From: Verrucomicrobium sp. BvORR034
GTDB taxonomy: Bacteria > Verrucomicrobiota > Verrucomicrobiia > Verrucomicrobiales > Verrucomicrobiaceae
DNA length: 64,000 bases
Direction: 5' to 3'
Assembly: GCF_000739635.1 (NCBI RefSeq)
Contig: NZ_BATQ01000117.1
Location: forward strand, 62,001 to 126,000
Of the stretch, positions 1 to 12,400 are shown in pieces; within the stretch, counting starts at the first letter, position 1; every line of letters begins with the position of its first letter. The translations under genes and the position numbers were made by a program. The notes below the pieces were generated by a model. That model did not search any database. It had not been told where the DNA came from and worked only from the letters and a program-made list of their open reading frames with translations.

Positions 1-1867
1 CCGGCACCGCTTCACGCGCTTTCATTCGGCCGAGGTGCTCCACTGACGCACAGACAACGTGCTTGTCATCGCTGGTGGCGACATAGGCCATGAACAAGGG
101 GTTCAAGCTGGGGTCTTCCAGCTCGGCCATCTTCTTCACCACTTCGATGGCTCTCCATCGATCATTGAACGGCCCCTTCAGCAATTCCTCGAACCGGGCC
201 CGTCGTTTGTCCGGCTCAAGCGCGGCCAGGGCGATCCTGGCGGCAAGGGATACCTCGGTCATCTGGCCCGGCTCCTTGTTGACCAATTTTTCAAGGTAAT
301 CCCGGGCGCGAAGGTCTCCGAGTCTTCCCAATGCCGTCACCGCTTCAGGGGATTTCGAATGCTCCATGAGCAGGGGCACGGCCTCTTGAATTCGAAACTT
401 TGCCACGGCCCTTGAAAGATCGTCAACATCAGGCCAGCTCGAAGGTTGCAACGCGAGAGTCCTGGTCCGCAAGGCATCCATGAGCAAAGGCGCAGCGCGC
501 GGGTCACCCAGCCAAGTCAGCGCCAGCACTCCGTAGTCGCTGGGGTATTTCTTAAAGTTCGCCTCCAACACCGAGAACGCCCCTGGACACTTCGTTCGCG
601 CCAGCGCCAACGGGAGCCGTTCCTCTACCGTCGCATGCTCAAGAACGGTGCGGGCAGCTACGCCCCCTGCCCCAGCAGAAGAGCGATCAAAAGTGAGCTT
701 GCGGTCGTCCGTCAAAACCTTCTCCACCACGACCAGCACCCAAGGTGGAGTTTCGTGACCATAGCAGTGCAGAAGATGACTCAAGGCCCGGTGAAGTTCC
801 CTGACCTCCCTCCACTCCGTGGTCTGCGCCCAGTTCTTGAGCAAGCTCGTCGCAGGCTCACTGCCCATTCGTGGGGCCGGCAGGGCGATCAAGAGTTTCA
901 CCACCATCGGAGAAGCCTCGGCCATTCGCTTCTCCAGGATACTCCGCATCGGGAGTGGCTGGTAAAGGTCAACCGCAGCATCGAGTGCAATGTTGGACTG
1001 GCAAAGACCCTCGAACTGGGTGCCCCACAAGTCACGAGTGAGAGGGTGCCCAACGGCGTAACTGACGGGAGGGAGAATCGTCGGACACTCCAACTGCCCG
1101 CGCCGATGGACGTGCAATTTGATGGCCCGTCGCGTTGGAAATGGAGGAGTCTCCAGCACTCCCGTCCATGTTGAGGCCGACGTATTGGATGTCTTGATAG
1201 AAGACGGGCTCTTACCTCCCTTCGACATCGTCAAGGGTGGCCCATCAACGGCAACGGTTGAATTCTGACCTTCTCTGAGACGGAGGACGATCTTCACGTC
1301 TAGAGGATGTCTCCACGAATCACCTCCGGACCGATCGCCCCAGAGATAGACCAATGCCCCTTCCCCTGGCTGCAATACAACGGGTGGCCGTACGATGTCC
1401 TGCCCAGCGGAGTGTCCCGCATAGATCACGCCTCCTCTTTCCACCTTAGGACCGTCACCCTCCAGATGTTCGCCCGGCATCCAGGGTACCCGATGCCACG
1501 CCCCTTTCCGGTCATGCTTGTGCAATTCGAAGAGGCGCGCGAGTTGGGAATCAGGCGGGTTCCCCATGGGCACTCTCAATGGCGAACTGCCGACGTTGCG
1601 CAGCTGCACCAGCACCACATATCCAGCAGGTCCCCAAGGATCCACAAAGTCCACCCGCGCCGCCAATCCATTCACAGGTTCCGACCATCGGGCCATGGCG
1701 GATACTTCGGCGGCCATCTCCGTTGTCGTCGCTGATTTCCTGATCGGCACCTGGGTACCATCGTCCTGCTTCGCTTGGGCAGAGACGCAGGAGAGCATGC
1801 CACTCAATACGACGGCGATGCTCAGGCCGAGAACTGCCGCAACGCCATCTCGGAAAAGATGTTTCAC
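1..1867 (-). CDS. Secreted HEAT-repeat-like protein, 3' end cut by window edge
   Basis: I translated this open frame directly from the minus strand; it has no stop down to base 1. The chosen start is GTG at 1867, because a strong Shine-Dalgarno (GGAGGT, 1880-1875) sits 7 nt upstream. Two ATGs at 1873 and 1870 are in frame but too close to it. The first ~31 residues form a signal peptide (MKHLFRDG, then a hydrophobic run ending SCVSAQA). The first ~200 residues contain a beta-rich part (VLVQLRNVGSSPLRVPMGNP). The C-terminal half is alpha-helical with repeated units such as AVPLLMEHSKSPEAVTALG and ARDYLEKLVNKEPGQ, typical of HEAT-like scaffolds. Such proteins are usually envelope binding or scaffold proteins; no enzyme motif is visible. 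The partner and function are unknown. Confidence 0.75.
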   Translation of the reverse strand, partial: MKHLFRDGVAAVLGLSIAVVLSGMLSCVSAQAKQDDGTQVPIRKSATTTEMAAEVSAMARWSEPVNGLAARVDFVDPWGPAGYVVLVQLRNVGSSPLRVPMGNPPDSQLARLFELHKHDRKGAWHRVPWMPGEHLEGDGPKVERGGVIYAGHSAGQDIVRPPVVLQPGEGALVYLWGDRSGGDSWRHPLDVKIVLRLREGQNSTVAVDGPPLTMSKGGKSPSSIKTSNTSASTWTGVLETPPFPTRRAIKLHVHRRGQLECPTILPPVSYAVGHPLTRDLWGTQFEGLCQSNIALDAAVDLYQPLPMRSILEKRMAEASPMVVKLLIALPAPRMGSEPATSLLKNWAQTTEWREVRELHRALSHLLHCYGHETPPWVLVVVEKVLTDDRKLTFDRSSAGAGGVAARTVLEHATVEERLPLALARTKCPGAFSVLEANFKKYPSDYGVLALTWLGDPRAAPLLMDALRTRTLALQPSSWPDVDDLSRAVAKFRIQEAVPLLMEHSKSPEAVTALGRLGDLRARDYLEKLVNKEPGQMTEVSLAARIALAALEPDKRRARFEELLKGPFNDRWRAIEVVKKMAELEDPSLNPLFMAYVATSDDKHVVCASVEHLGRMKAREAVP

Positions 1868-2109
1868 CATCATCACCTCCAAAAAATGCCACACATCGAA
1901 TAGCCCGGGCAATCGGCATCTTCATCGATTTTTCACAGCCCAGTTTGGCCACTAGCCGACGCTTAAGGTTGTCACGTTAGATTCGCGCACCAGAGTTCAC
2001 CCTTCGTCCAGATTCACTGAATCCTTCCACACTCAAAGCGCCGGGACAAAAAGAGCATGCCGACTGCAAGCTACGCGACCGACATGCAGGCAGTTTCAAC
2101 AATGCGAAC
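1868..2109. other. Intergenic gap between two minus-strand genes
   Basis: This 242-nt gap lies upstream of the HEAT-like gene and downstream of the phosphoesterase gene. It should hold the promoter of the HEAT-like gene and the 3' end of the phosphoesterase transcript. The only clear element is the Shine-Dalgarno at 1880-1875. I see no convincing hairpin terminator and no small gene. Confidence 0.5.
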
Positions 2110-3312
2110 TCAAGCAATCGGCTTGAAAGAGACGTCCTGAATGACCTTCCCTTCCAGATCCTTCATCACGAACTTCAGCCCGCTCACGTCGGCGACGCCT
2201 TCGATGAAGGTGGCGGCCTGTGGCTTCGGACCTCCGCCGACCAACTGCCCGTAAGGGAATTCAGTGGTGCCTGGAATCCAGGCCGTCTGGTGGGTGTGGC
2301 CGGAAATCACGATCTGCGCCTTCCACGCGACCAAGGTATTGTGCCAAGCCTCGCGACTGAGGCGGCTGTAGTGATCGTAGCCACCGATTGCATAGTCGGC
2401 GATCTCCTCGTTCTTCCACCGCAGCGGAATGTGGCAGAACACCACGCGAAACGGTGCATCCCTAAACTCCGGCAATTCGACAACCTTCTTCAACCACTCG
2501 GCCTGCTCCTGACGGAGGAGTTCGAACGCCACCCGCCCTCCGAAGCTAGGATGATTGTCCGGCTTGTCCTCACCGGTATGGAGACAGATGAACGCCACCG
2601 GACCACTGCGAAATGCGTAGAACGGGCGGCCATTTGGCGTAGCAACGAGTTCCGGCATCTTGAACGCCCACTTGCCTCGGACATCGTGGTTTCCCCACAC
2701 AACGAACATGGGGCGGCCCGTGCTCACATCCTGACCAGCGGGATTCAGGAGCGTCGGAGCGAGCCAGTCCTCTTTGTCCCAGTTGTTGCAAATATCGCCG
2801 TTCCACAGCAGGAAATCCCCCTGCGGCGTAGCAGCATGGAGCTTCTTGATGGTTTCCTCGTTCTGGTGCGTGTCATTCCAGACCGCAAACTTGGTCGTGG
2901 CGGCCTTTGCATCCAGAACGCGAAAAGGCCTCCACGGGCTTTCTTCGCGGGCCTTTGCGCCATCGCCGGACTCGCTGACGGCACGAATCTGGTAGTTCAC
3001 GCCAGTTTTCAAGCCCTCGATACGCACGCGCACAATGCGATCGCCCTGCGGCACGAAACCGAATGCATCCTCGTGAGCTTTGCCATTGCTGCCATCCTCT
3101 GCCTTCCACTCCACCCAGCCGCAGGCCAGCCGACTGACTCCCCAGACGAGCTCGAGACCATCGGCACGCGGGGCCATGTGAACGGCCGGAGTCGTCATCA
3201 GCGAACCTCCCGCTGGAGTCTCTGCTGCTGCCGTTTCCGCCGTACGCACCAGACCTGCAGAACCTGCCACCGCTCCGCCTGCAACACTACCAAGGAATTC
3301 ACGTCGTTTCAT
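2110..3312 (-). CDS. Tat-exported metallophosphoesterase (purple acid phosphatase-like)
   Basis: This is a 400-residue protein. It starts with a twin-arginine signal (MKRREFLGSVAGG) and is probably exported folded. Residues ~40-135 look like an N-terminal fibronectin/purple-acid-phosphatase-type beta domain (WVEWK, VRIEGLKTGVNYQIRA). The calcineurin-like catalytic domain follows and has all the metal-binding blocks in order: D147-T-H149, G172-D-(x2)-N176, G207-N-H-D210, H294 and G338-H-T-H341. The family hydrolyses phosphomonoesters or phosphodiesters with a two-metal centre; the actual substrate cannot be told. Its start lies 101 nt upstream-side of the stop of the giant repeat protein, so the two may be co-transcribed. 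A role in scavenging phosphate outside the cytoplasm is inference. Confidence 0.88.
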   Translation of the reverse strand: MKRREFLGSVAGGAVAGSAGLVRTAETAAAETPAGGSLMTTPAVHMAPRADGLELVWGVSRLACGWVEWKAEDGSNGKAHEDAFGFVPQGDRIVRVRIEGLKTGVNYQIRAVSESGDGAKAREESPWRPFRVLDAKAATTKFAVWNDTHQNEETIKKLHAATPQGDFLLWNGDICNNWDKEDWLAPTLLNPAGQDVSTGRPMFVVWGNHDVRGKWAFKMPELVATPNGRPFYAFRSGPVAFICLHTGEDKPDNHPSFGGRVAFELLRQEQAEWLKKVVELPEFRDAPFRVVFCHIPLRWKNEEIADYAIGGYDHYSRLSREAWHNTLVAWKAQIVISGHTHQTAWIPGTTEFPYGQLVGGGPKPQAATFIEGVADVSGLKFVMKDLEGKVIQDVSFKPIA

Positions 3313-3413
3313 ATGAGGGCAAAGGTAAGTGGTCGAAACGCCAGATTCTGCAGCAATCTTCAGACTGACGCGAGAACAACCACTTGATGGTTGGATGGGA
3401 ATCGGGCTTCCTG

Positions 3414-6400
3414 TCAGACCGAGTGTCGGCGACGCCGCAATGCTACCAGCGCCGCAGCAAGCAGCAACATCACCGCACGGGACGGTTCCGGCACCACCAC
3501 GAGGATCCCCTGGGTCATGAACGCGCTGGTATCCCAGTAGTAACCAACGGCAAGCTCTGGCAAGTCCAGATCACCTGCCGAAGTGAGCCCGGCGAACTGT
3601 CCGCTCGTGACGGTAAACCCACCTTGAAGAAGCCCTACCCAGTCCAACAGGTTGAACACATCGCCGGTGCTTGCCGAATATCCTTCATTGATAAGAAGAA
3701 TGGTGCCGTTCCCGTAGGTGCCAGACTCCCTGATACCCAGCGTCAACGTTCCAGTCATGGCCACCGCATCATGACTGGACAATGGGCTCGCGGTGACATT
3801 CCAGGCAGGGTTGTTGGCAGTGTAGTAGGTCTGCGCATCCACCCAGCTTCCGCCCGTGATCGCCCCGTACAATGCGACGTCCTGAGGAATGGTTGCGGAC
3901 GTCAACTGTAGCTGGATTTGCCCTCCGGTAGCCACGGTCAGACTGCCCATAGATAGCCGCCCCTTCCCGGCACCTGCCAGATCTCCGGGTTTTAGGAAAG
4001 CATCATTCTGAATATCCACATGGTTGTTGATGGTACCCGTACCAGCCAGAGTGGCACTCGCCTGCACCGTCACGGCACTGCTGATGGATCCCGCCTGATT
4101 CTCACCTACTTGAAACACCCCCGCCTGGACTGAAGTCGCGCCAGTGTAACCGTTCACTCCAGATGCGATCAGGGTACCAGCGGTGGTTTTGACGAAGGCC
4201 CCGCCCCCATTAAGCTCCTGGAGATTCCGGATGCGCCCTTGCTGGGCTTGGAAGGTCACCTGACCGTTTGCAGCCGAGGAGCCGATCGTGCCCCCCGTCA
4301 TGTCCAGGATGCCCCCATTCAGCGTCACCGTTGCGGTGGCGGATGCACTCATCCCCTTGAGCATATTCCCCCCAATGGTGAAGGTCCCTCCCGTGAGGTT
4401 CAGGGCGCCTGACGACAGCCCGGTCCCATTGTTGTGTGCTGCGAGGGTGACATCCCCGGTCACCTCGAAGGAGCCACCTCCCATGTTAAGCGTCCCTGCA
4501 CCGAAAGTGGCGGTCGTGCTCCCGGTCCCGGAAGCAAAGCTCCCCACCACCAGCGAAGAAGCCACAACACTGTTGTTACTGGAGGCGCCCAGCGTCATCA
4601 CAGCGGTGGCGGTCCCCAACCCGCCTCCTGTCTTCTCGCCCATGACCACGGCTCCCAGATTGGCGATAAACGTGCCCGCCGACATGTCGAATGTACTTGT
4701 CGTGAGAGTCCCGGTGTTGCCCAGATTACGACCGATGTTGAGCGTGGTCGAACCACCGCTCAGCCCCTGCAGCGTCAACGTCCCGCCACTGGCCAGGGTG
4801 GCCTCGCCACTACCCTTGAACCCACCAATCGTCATCACTGGCGTGTTCACCGTATTGGTGCCGCTGCCGAAGGCAACTGTGTTGACTCCCACAACCCCAG
4901 GCGTGCTGCTGCTCGCCACGACAAAACTGGTCGCGGCCGTAATGGTGTTGTTCGTGGCCAGGAACAGGTCCCCCTCCAATCCCACGTTGCCGCCGCTGAC
5001 GTAAACACCCACGCGCACCATGCCCACGTTCGCAGTGAAGTTAGAGGCACCCCTCAAGTCCACAGTTCCCTTGCGCGCTGTGGTCGAAGCATCATTGATC
5101 ACTCCGATGTCGAGATTGCTGCTGGCCCCACTCCCGATGCTCAAACTCCCGCCGGCCACTGCGTAATTCAGGGCACCGGTTGCGAGGGTTCCCACCTGCA
5201 CCGTGCCAGTGAAGCTGTTAACTGCCCCCCCGAGGTTCATAGTCCCGGCCGTGACGGTGCCGGAGGTGAGGGCGAGCTGATTCCCAAAGGTGAGCGTGCC
5301 AGCGTTTACCACCACCGCGCCATTAAAATTGTTTGCGCCGTTCGCCAGCATCGTTCCCGCACCCCCTTTGGTAAAAGTGCCACCACCAGCGATCGCATTG
5401 GCCACCGTCAGCGTCACCCCCGAATTCACGGAGAACATCCCGCCCAATGCCCCGAGCGTGATGCCCCGGTTGGCATCATCAATGAGCATGTTGGCTGTAG
5501 CGATCAATGTCCCACCGTTCAAGGTAAGCTGGTCAGCCTGGAAACCTCCCGTGGGATTGCCGCCAAGTCCCACTTCCGCTGAGACCTGAATGGAGCCCGC
5601 GTTCACGACGGTCTTGCCGGTGTAGGTGTTCGCGCCCGAGAGCACCACCACCCCAGCCCCCGTCTTGATGATATCGCCTGTGCCAGAGACAGAGCCCGAT
5701 ACGGTGAAGACAGTAGAGGAATCCGTCACGGTCCAGGTCTGAGTTCCAGCCAGGGTCACGTTGGGACTGAAGCTGATATTGCCGGAGCCAGTCAACAAAC
5801 TGAACCCACCCAAGCCCAAAGTCAGGGTGTTCCCACCAGCAACCACGGTATTGTTTCCACCAGAACCTGAACCAGCCAGGAAGGTCACACTCTTCACGGC
5901 GATATCCGCGCCAAGTGAGGTAGTGAAGTTTTGCGCTCCAGTTGCGTTGAAGAAAACATCTGTCCCCGCGTCAGGCACCACCTGCGTATCCACGAGACCA
6001 TCTGCCGCCGTGGCCCAGTTGGTGTTGCCGTTGATCTGGGACGCGTTCCACACCCCTGTACCGGAGCCGGTGAGATCCCCTTTCCAGTAAGCCGTGGCGG
6101 GACCCGCGAGAGCGGTAACGTTCAACACCAAGTTGTTCGCCTGTGTATTGTCCAACGTGTAAACGTACGAGCCAGGATTAAAGATCGCTCCGAGGGAGAA
6201 TGCACTGTAGCTCGTCGCCACAGCACTCTGGACGAGGGTGTAACTGGTCAGCAGCGGGCTTCCCGAGATGTAGATGTCTGTGTTCACGGTGGTAGCAGCC
6301 ACGTTGAGAGACTGCCCTGCACCAAGCACCAGCCTGTCGTTGTTCGCTCCGTTGATTCCAAAACCCAGACTCACCGTGCCGCCCGATGTTCCCAGCGTGA

Positions 6401-9400
6401 CCACCGAACCCGAGCCCGTGAGTCCGTAGCTGGCACCACCGCCCGTGGAGGCGGTGTTGAGCACCAGTGAGGCCCCGTTAGCGACCGTGATGCTTGCGGT
6501 TGAACCGAGTCCCGAGGCATGTCTCACCTCCAGACGCCCTGCATTGACCTGGGTTGAACCCGAGTAGGTAGAGGCTCCGGCAAGCACCAGCGTTCCGGTG
6601 CCTTCCTTGTCGAGCCTGGTCTGAGCGCCACCGAAAATAGATCCCGCCACTGTCAAGGTGTTGGAACCTCCCGTCACCTCAATGTTCGCAATTTCCCCAC
6701 CCAACGTGAGGTGTTGGTTGTTCCCGAGAACCGAGGCAGCGCCTGTACTGGTCAAGGTGGAATTCTCAAGGATGGCGATGGTGTTGCCCACCGCATTGTT
6801 GCCCAGACTGCTGCTGAAGCTGATCCCCCCCTCCTCAATCACCAGGGCACCGGAGAAGGTGTTGGTACCGTTGAAGGCCACGGTGCCCGTTCCTCGCTTG
6901 ACGAACTTCCCGCTGCCTGACAGGTCTTTGCCCAGGTTCAGGGCGGTGCCGCTCGTGTAGTCGAACACCACCAGGGCATTGTTTACGATGCTACTGGCAA
7001 AGGAACTGGTGTTGAGTAGGTAGAGCGTACCGCCATTCACCGTGGTTCCACCCGTATACCTGATTTGAGATCCAGAGAGGATCTGCATACCGCTGCCCAA
7101 CTTCGTCAGGCTAAGCGGATTCGCATCGGCTCCGCCCACGTTGTTGTCTCTCAGGTAGCCGTTGTAGCTGAAGTCCCGGTCACTGTTCAGAATCAACGCA
7201 CCGGAAGAACTCACGGTATCCGTCTCCCGGTTTTCAATGACTCCAGCACCCGTCACGTCAGAGATGCCGGCCACCGTTTCGGTGTGCCCCAAAAGTTTGA
7301 AGTAAGCCCACCGGCTGCTGGCAGCGACCCCATTGAAGGTGATGGTTGAACCATCCGCGATCTGCTCGTCTGCGCCCAGCGCCGCGCCGGCAGTCCCGCC
7401 CGCTGGCGTTCCAGATGAACCTATCTGAAGATTTCCCAGGATCGTTTGATTGGTGGCACCGTTCAAGAGCACCCCTTGCGACACCCCTGCATTGCCCCCG
7501 GTAATGACCGACGTATGGCCCACGACGAAAGTCCCCGTGTAGGTCGAAGCGCCCTGGATCGTCAACAAACCCGAGCCAGACTTGATAAAGTTCCCCGGCC
7601 CCGTCATATCCAATCCGTTCAACCACACATAGCTGGTTCCATTGGTATCCAGAGTGCCGCCAGCGTTGGACACGTTGATGGCCCGGCCGCTCAGGTCATC
7701 CGCGAACACTCCGCCGAATCGCAAAACACCGCCATTGAACGTCAGCCCACCTGATCCGAGGTTTGCAAGGCTGGCTACCTGCAGCACCCCTTCATTCAGG
7801 AAAGTGCCTCCACCATAAGAGTTTGCGCCAGACAAGATCAGCGTGCCCCGGCCCGACTTGCTGAGTGAAGCGCCAGTACTGATCAGGCTGGAGGCGATTT
7901 CCACCGTCAATGCTGGAGTCGTGGCCGTCGAGATCGGATTCACCACCTGCATGATGTACTCGTTAGTGGCTCCCACCTGAATGCTGCTGAATCCGCTGAC
8001 CAGCAGACCATGTGCACTGGAAGCTGTAGCCCCCGTGTTCAGGGTGAAGAGGAATGCCCCGCTGGTGTTGGTCAGCACGCCAGAGCCGGACACCGTCAGA
8101 GATCCCGCCGCCGTGGTCGCGTCATGCAGAATCAACGAATTGATGGTCTGCCCGCTGACACCAGTGAGGTTCGCTGAAAGTGACTCCCGAATGTTGTCCT
8201 GGGCCACGCCGCCTGCCGCGAAGGTTCGAAACTCGGTCGCAAGATCCAGCACCACAAAGCCCCGGTTGTCCACATAGGTCACAAAGCTATTGCCCATGTT
8301 GTTGTCCGCGAGGTCATCCAGAATCGTCTCACCGATCACCCACGGCACAATGCTGACGTTCTTGTTGGATCCACCGGTTGCAGCCCCACCACCTACTAGA
8401 TTGGACGTCATGAATGCCGCGTCATTGGCGTCCGCAATCTTGAGCAAAGAGCGTTGTCCGCTGGTCGCCCCGAGAGCTGCGCCCCGGATGTTGAAGGTGG
8501 CACCGATGCTGCGAGAAATGCCATTGGCCGCAATAATGCCCGAGACGGAACTGCTGCCACCTGCGGCTTCGAGCCCAGCATAGTTGGCTCCACTGGCGAA
8601 GACCAGCGATCCCACGGTTTCCGTCAGGTTGCTATTGTTGTCCGTGCGAATAGAAAGTCCCCTTGCCCGGGTCTCACCAGCCCAGGGAGAGTTGACTGAG
8701 TTGAGCGTAATCACCGCCGAGTCCGAGATACGGGTGGTGTTGGAGGAGTCGTCGTCGTTGTCGATCAGGAACGAGCTTCCGGCATTGAGGTTGATCTCAA
8801 CGCTTCCATTCAGACGACCAGCCGATCCCGAGATGTAGAGCATCCCAGCATTCACGTTTACCGCTCCCGTAAATCCCGCGGCGGTGTTGCCCGTCAGCTG
8901 AAGGTTGCCATTACCCACCTTGGTGATGGTGCCGCCGCCCGTGAAGACACCACTGTAGGTGGCGCTGCCAGTTTGGTTGATGGTGAGCGAGCTGCCCGCA
9001 CCAAGTGAAATGGTACCGTTGGATGTGTTGGTAGTATCAATACCCAGTCGCCCCATCGTCTCGGACGCACCCGCTTCCAATTCCAGGATGGTGCCAGATT
9101 TCATGTGCACACTGGTTGCGTCCCCAATCGCGTTGCCACCTTTGAGGATCAGGGTGCCTTCATTCAGGGCCACGAAGCTGGCAGCTCCATTGTTCAGGCT
9201 GGTGGCGAAGTAGTTGTTTCCTGCAAGCACCAGCGCCCCAGTCCCGCTCTTGGTCAGCGTCGTGGTGCCGAAGAGCCGGGAGCCAATCGTCAGCGTGGCG
9301 AGGGTGTTGTATTGATGAACGATGATCTCGCCCGTGACCCCTGAGTTGGCTCCTGCCAACTGTCCGCCGGAAATGACGGTGCCATTGGCACCGACCCCGG

Positions 9401-12400
9401 AATCAACATAGATACCGCCATTGCGCAGAGTGAAGCGGCCTGCCGCGTCAACATTCACCGTTGAGGCCGTCCCACCAGCCACGAAACTTAAAGTGGATGC
9501 AGCCACTGACTGTGTGCCAATCACCCCCGAGAAAGCGCCCGTGTTGGAGACATTGTCAGTTGCCAGCCAGGTGGTCACGTCGTTTTTATTGACGCTCGTC
9601 ATCTGCACCACATTCCCAGTACCATCCGTTGCCGCCAGGCGGGTGGTGCCCCCAGTCGAAAGGGTGGCATACGGCAGGATCGCATTCAAATGTGCGGTGG
9701 CGACGCTCGCACTGCCATTGTTGTAAGCGAATGCAACAGCAGAACCTCCCACACTCCTGGTGATGGCCCCCAGATTCAACGTCGCAGTTTGGCCAGCGCC
9801 AGCATTGACATTGACATCCGTGGTTCCCAACAAAAGGGTGGTGCTGACCACAGCTTGGATGGTGGCGGCCGTGCCACTGCCATTGATGGTCAGCACCGGA
9901 TTCACCAAGGCTGGATTGGCTGCCCCAAGTGTCAAGACACCCCCAATTTTACTCGAGTTGTTAGTGGTATAATCCAGGATCAATGTGCCCTCCTGGATGT
10001 TGGTAGCTCCCGTGGTGGTTCGCGAGCCTGAAAAGACCACGATGCTGTTGCTCACCTTGGTGATCGCCCCTGTGCCTGCTAGGGTGATACCACTTTCGAC
10101 TGCCCCATTTCGCAGGGAGAATGCCCCAGCGGTGGTAATTGTGCCCGTGCCGGTGACGTTTCCGATATTGGTGCCATTGCCCAACTGAAGACCACTGGCC
10201 CCGATGGAGATATCTGCGGCCAGATCCAGCCGACCCGCAGCAGCGGCTGAGGCAGAGGAGGCATCCCCTACCAGGATCATGTCCGTGCCAGTGCTGATAC
10301 CGTTGGCGACCAACACGTTCACCCGTCCGCCGTTGCGGATGAAGAGATCATCCCCTTGGTGGACCCCGGAACCTCCTGCCGTGCCACCAATATTCACGAT
10401 CGCTGAATCCTGGGTGCCAGCACCATCAATGACGATGTCGTCCGTCGCGTTCAGGGCATTGCTCACATTGGCGTTCAGGGTGCCCGCATCAATCACCCAG
10501 TCATCAGTTGCAGAGGTGGCGGCGTTGATGTTCAGGACACCCGTGCTGTTCTTTTGCAGGTCGGAGCCTGAGCCAGTGACGGAGACGATGTTGTTGAGGG
10601 TGATGTCGCCCGTGCCCGAGAAGACCACGCGGTTGTCCGTGGTGAATCCAGTGCCCGTGATGGTTCCATTTAAAATCAGTTCGACAGTCGCTCCAGTGGA
10701 AGCGGCGGCCGTGATGGTCCGGCTGCCGGCGGGGGTGGCATAGAGCAATCCCGCATTCACAACCGAACCTTGAGGGTTGTTGGTCGCGCTATAAGTGAGC
10801 GTGCCACCGAGACTGATCACTCCACCACCAGCGGTGTCCAGAATGTTCGCCGCGGAAGACCCCGAAGCGCCCCCCAGGTTGATCGATGCCAGGGCGGGAC
10901 TTCCACCGTTCACATCAAACGCTGCCGTCGCTCCTGCTGCTGCAGTGATGGTGAGAGCACTCCCACCACTAAGATTACCCCCGGTCGCCAGTTGCAGAGT
11001 GCCTCCCGTGATCAGCGTCGCGCCGGTGTAGGTGTTGACTCCCCCCAAGATCAAAGTTCCGATCCCCACCTTGGTCAGCGCCATCGTGCCCGCTGCGCCA
11101 TTTCGCACCACTCCACTGAAGGTGGAGATCGTGTTCAGAGACCCCACCGTGAGAATAGAGGCAGCACTGATGTGGTTGTTTTCGACGAAACCACTACCAG
11201 TCAGCGAGCCTAGGTTGCCGTTGTTCCCATTGAGCCGCAGAATGGCAGTTCCATTGACCGTGTAGGCAGAGCTGGCGCTCAGTCCCGTATTCGAGCCGGC
11301 CTGCAACACACCTGTCGAGACGACTGTGGCCCCGGCATGACTGTTCACCCCAGAAATCGTCACGGTGCCCGCACCAGTTTTCGTCAGCATGCCATTCCCC
11401 GACAGGGCACCACTGATCGTCAGGGAGGCTCCAGTGGCGCTGATATTCCAAGTTTGATCCGTCCCCACCGCGACCGGCGCCGAGATGGTGATGGCACCAG
11501 CGTTGTCATCAATGATAAGACCATTCGCGGACACCGAAGGCGCGATGGTGAGCGTCCCGGATGATCCTTGGGCGACGGTGACGCTGGTGACACCAGCAGG
11601 AGCATTGGTGAAGCGAAGACTGGCAATGGCAAAATCACCATCCAACGTGGTTGAGATGGCCGCCCCAGTCGCAGCGCTCGAACTGAAGATCACCCCGTTG
11701 GCCACGCCAGGCAATGCTGCGGCATCCGTCGTGCCGACCGCATTGGAAGACCAGTTGGTGGAGCCTGGGGAATAGGAAGCCCAGCTGTTGCCCAAATCTC
11801 CGCGCCAGTAAACATCTCCCACCAGGGCCGAAAGGACATTCAATTGAACCACGGTCGGGGAACTGGTGAGACTGTAGGCATACCCTGTGAGATGTGCGGA
11901 GTAACTCGCGCCGCCAAGACCACTTCCCGCACTAAGCAGGTTGTAAATGCCCACTCCAAAGCCAGCCACTTTGGTGAGTTCAAATCGCACTGAGCTGGCA
12001 GTGACAGCGGCACCAGCAGTGGTGATCAGGTCAGAGGAGGTTCCCAGGTCCAGTCCCAGCCGGGCCATGCCGCCGCCCGCCCCCAAGTTCAAGGTGGCAA
12101 CATTGGCGAGCGGAACTCCCGCCCCGTTGGCTAGATTGAGATAGCCTCCGCCCGCCACGGTCACGGTCTGAATGGATCCGGGGGCCAGCATGGCGCCGCT
12201 GAGATTCAACGCAGACCCGGAGGAAACACTTAGCGCACTTGTGCTACTCAAGTCTCCTGAGATGGTAAGCACACCCGCGCTGGCCACAGTCGCCCCTGTG
12301 TGGGACGCCACACCAGTGATCACCAGAGTTCCCGTTCCGGTCTTGATCAGAGTGGCCCCGGCACCCGACACGTTGCCACCTAGGGTAAGCACGCCGGTAG

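Noticed and set aside
59-1955. Several plus-strand ORFs and one minus-strand ORF (1551-1952)
   Set aside because: They are shadows of the minus-strand HEAT-like gene, whose own frame runs open to base 1 with a signal peptide and a Shine-Dalgarno.
2290-3387. Plus-strand ORF of 365 codons
   Set aside because: It is antisense to the metallophosphoesterase, which has every metal-binding motif.
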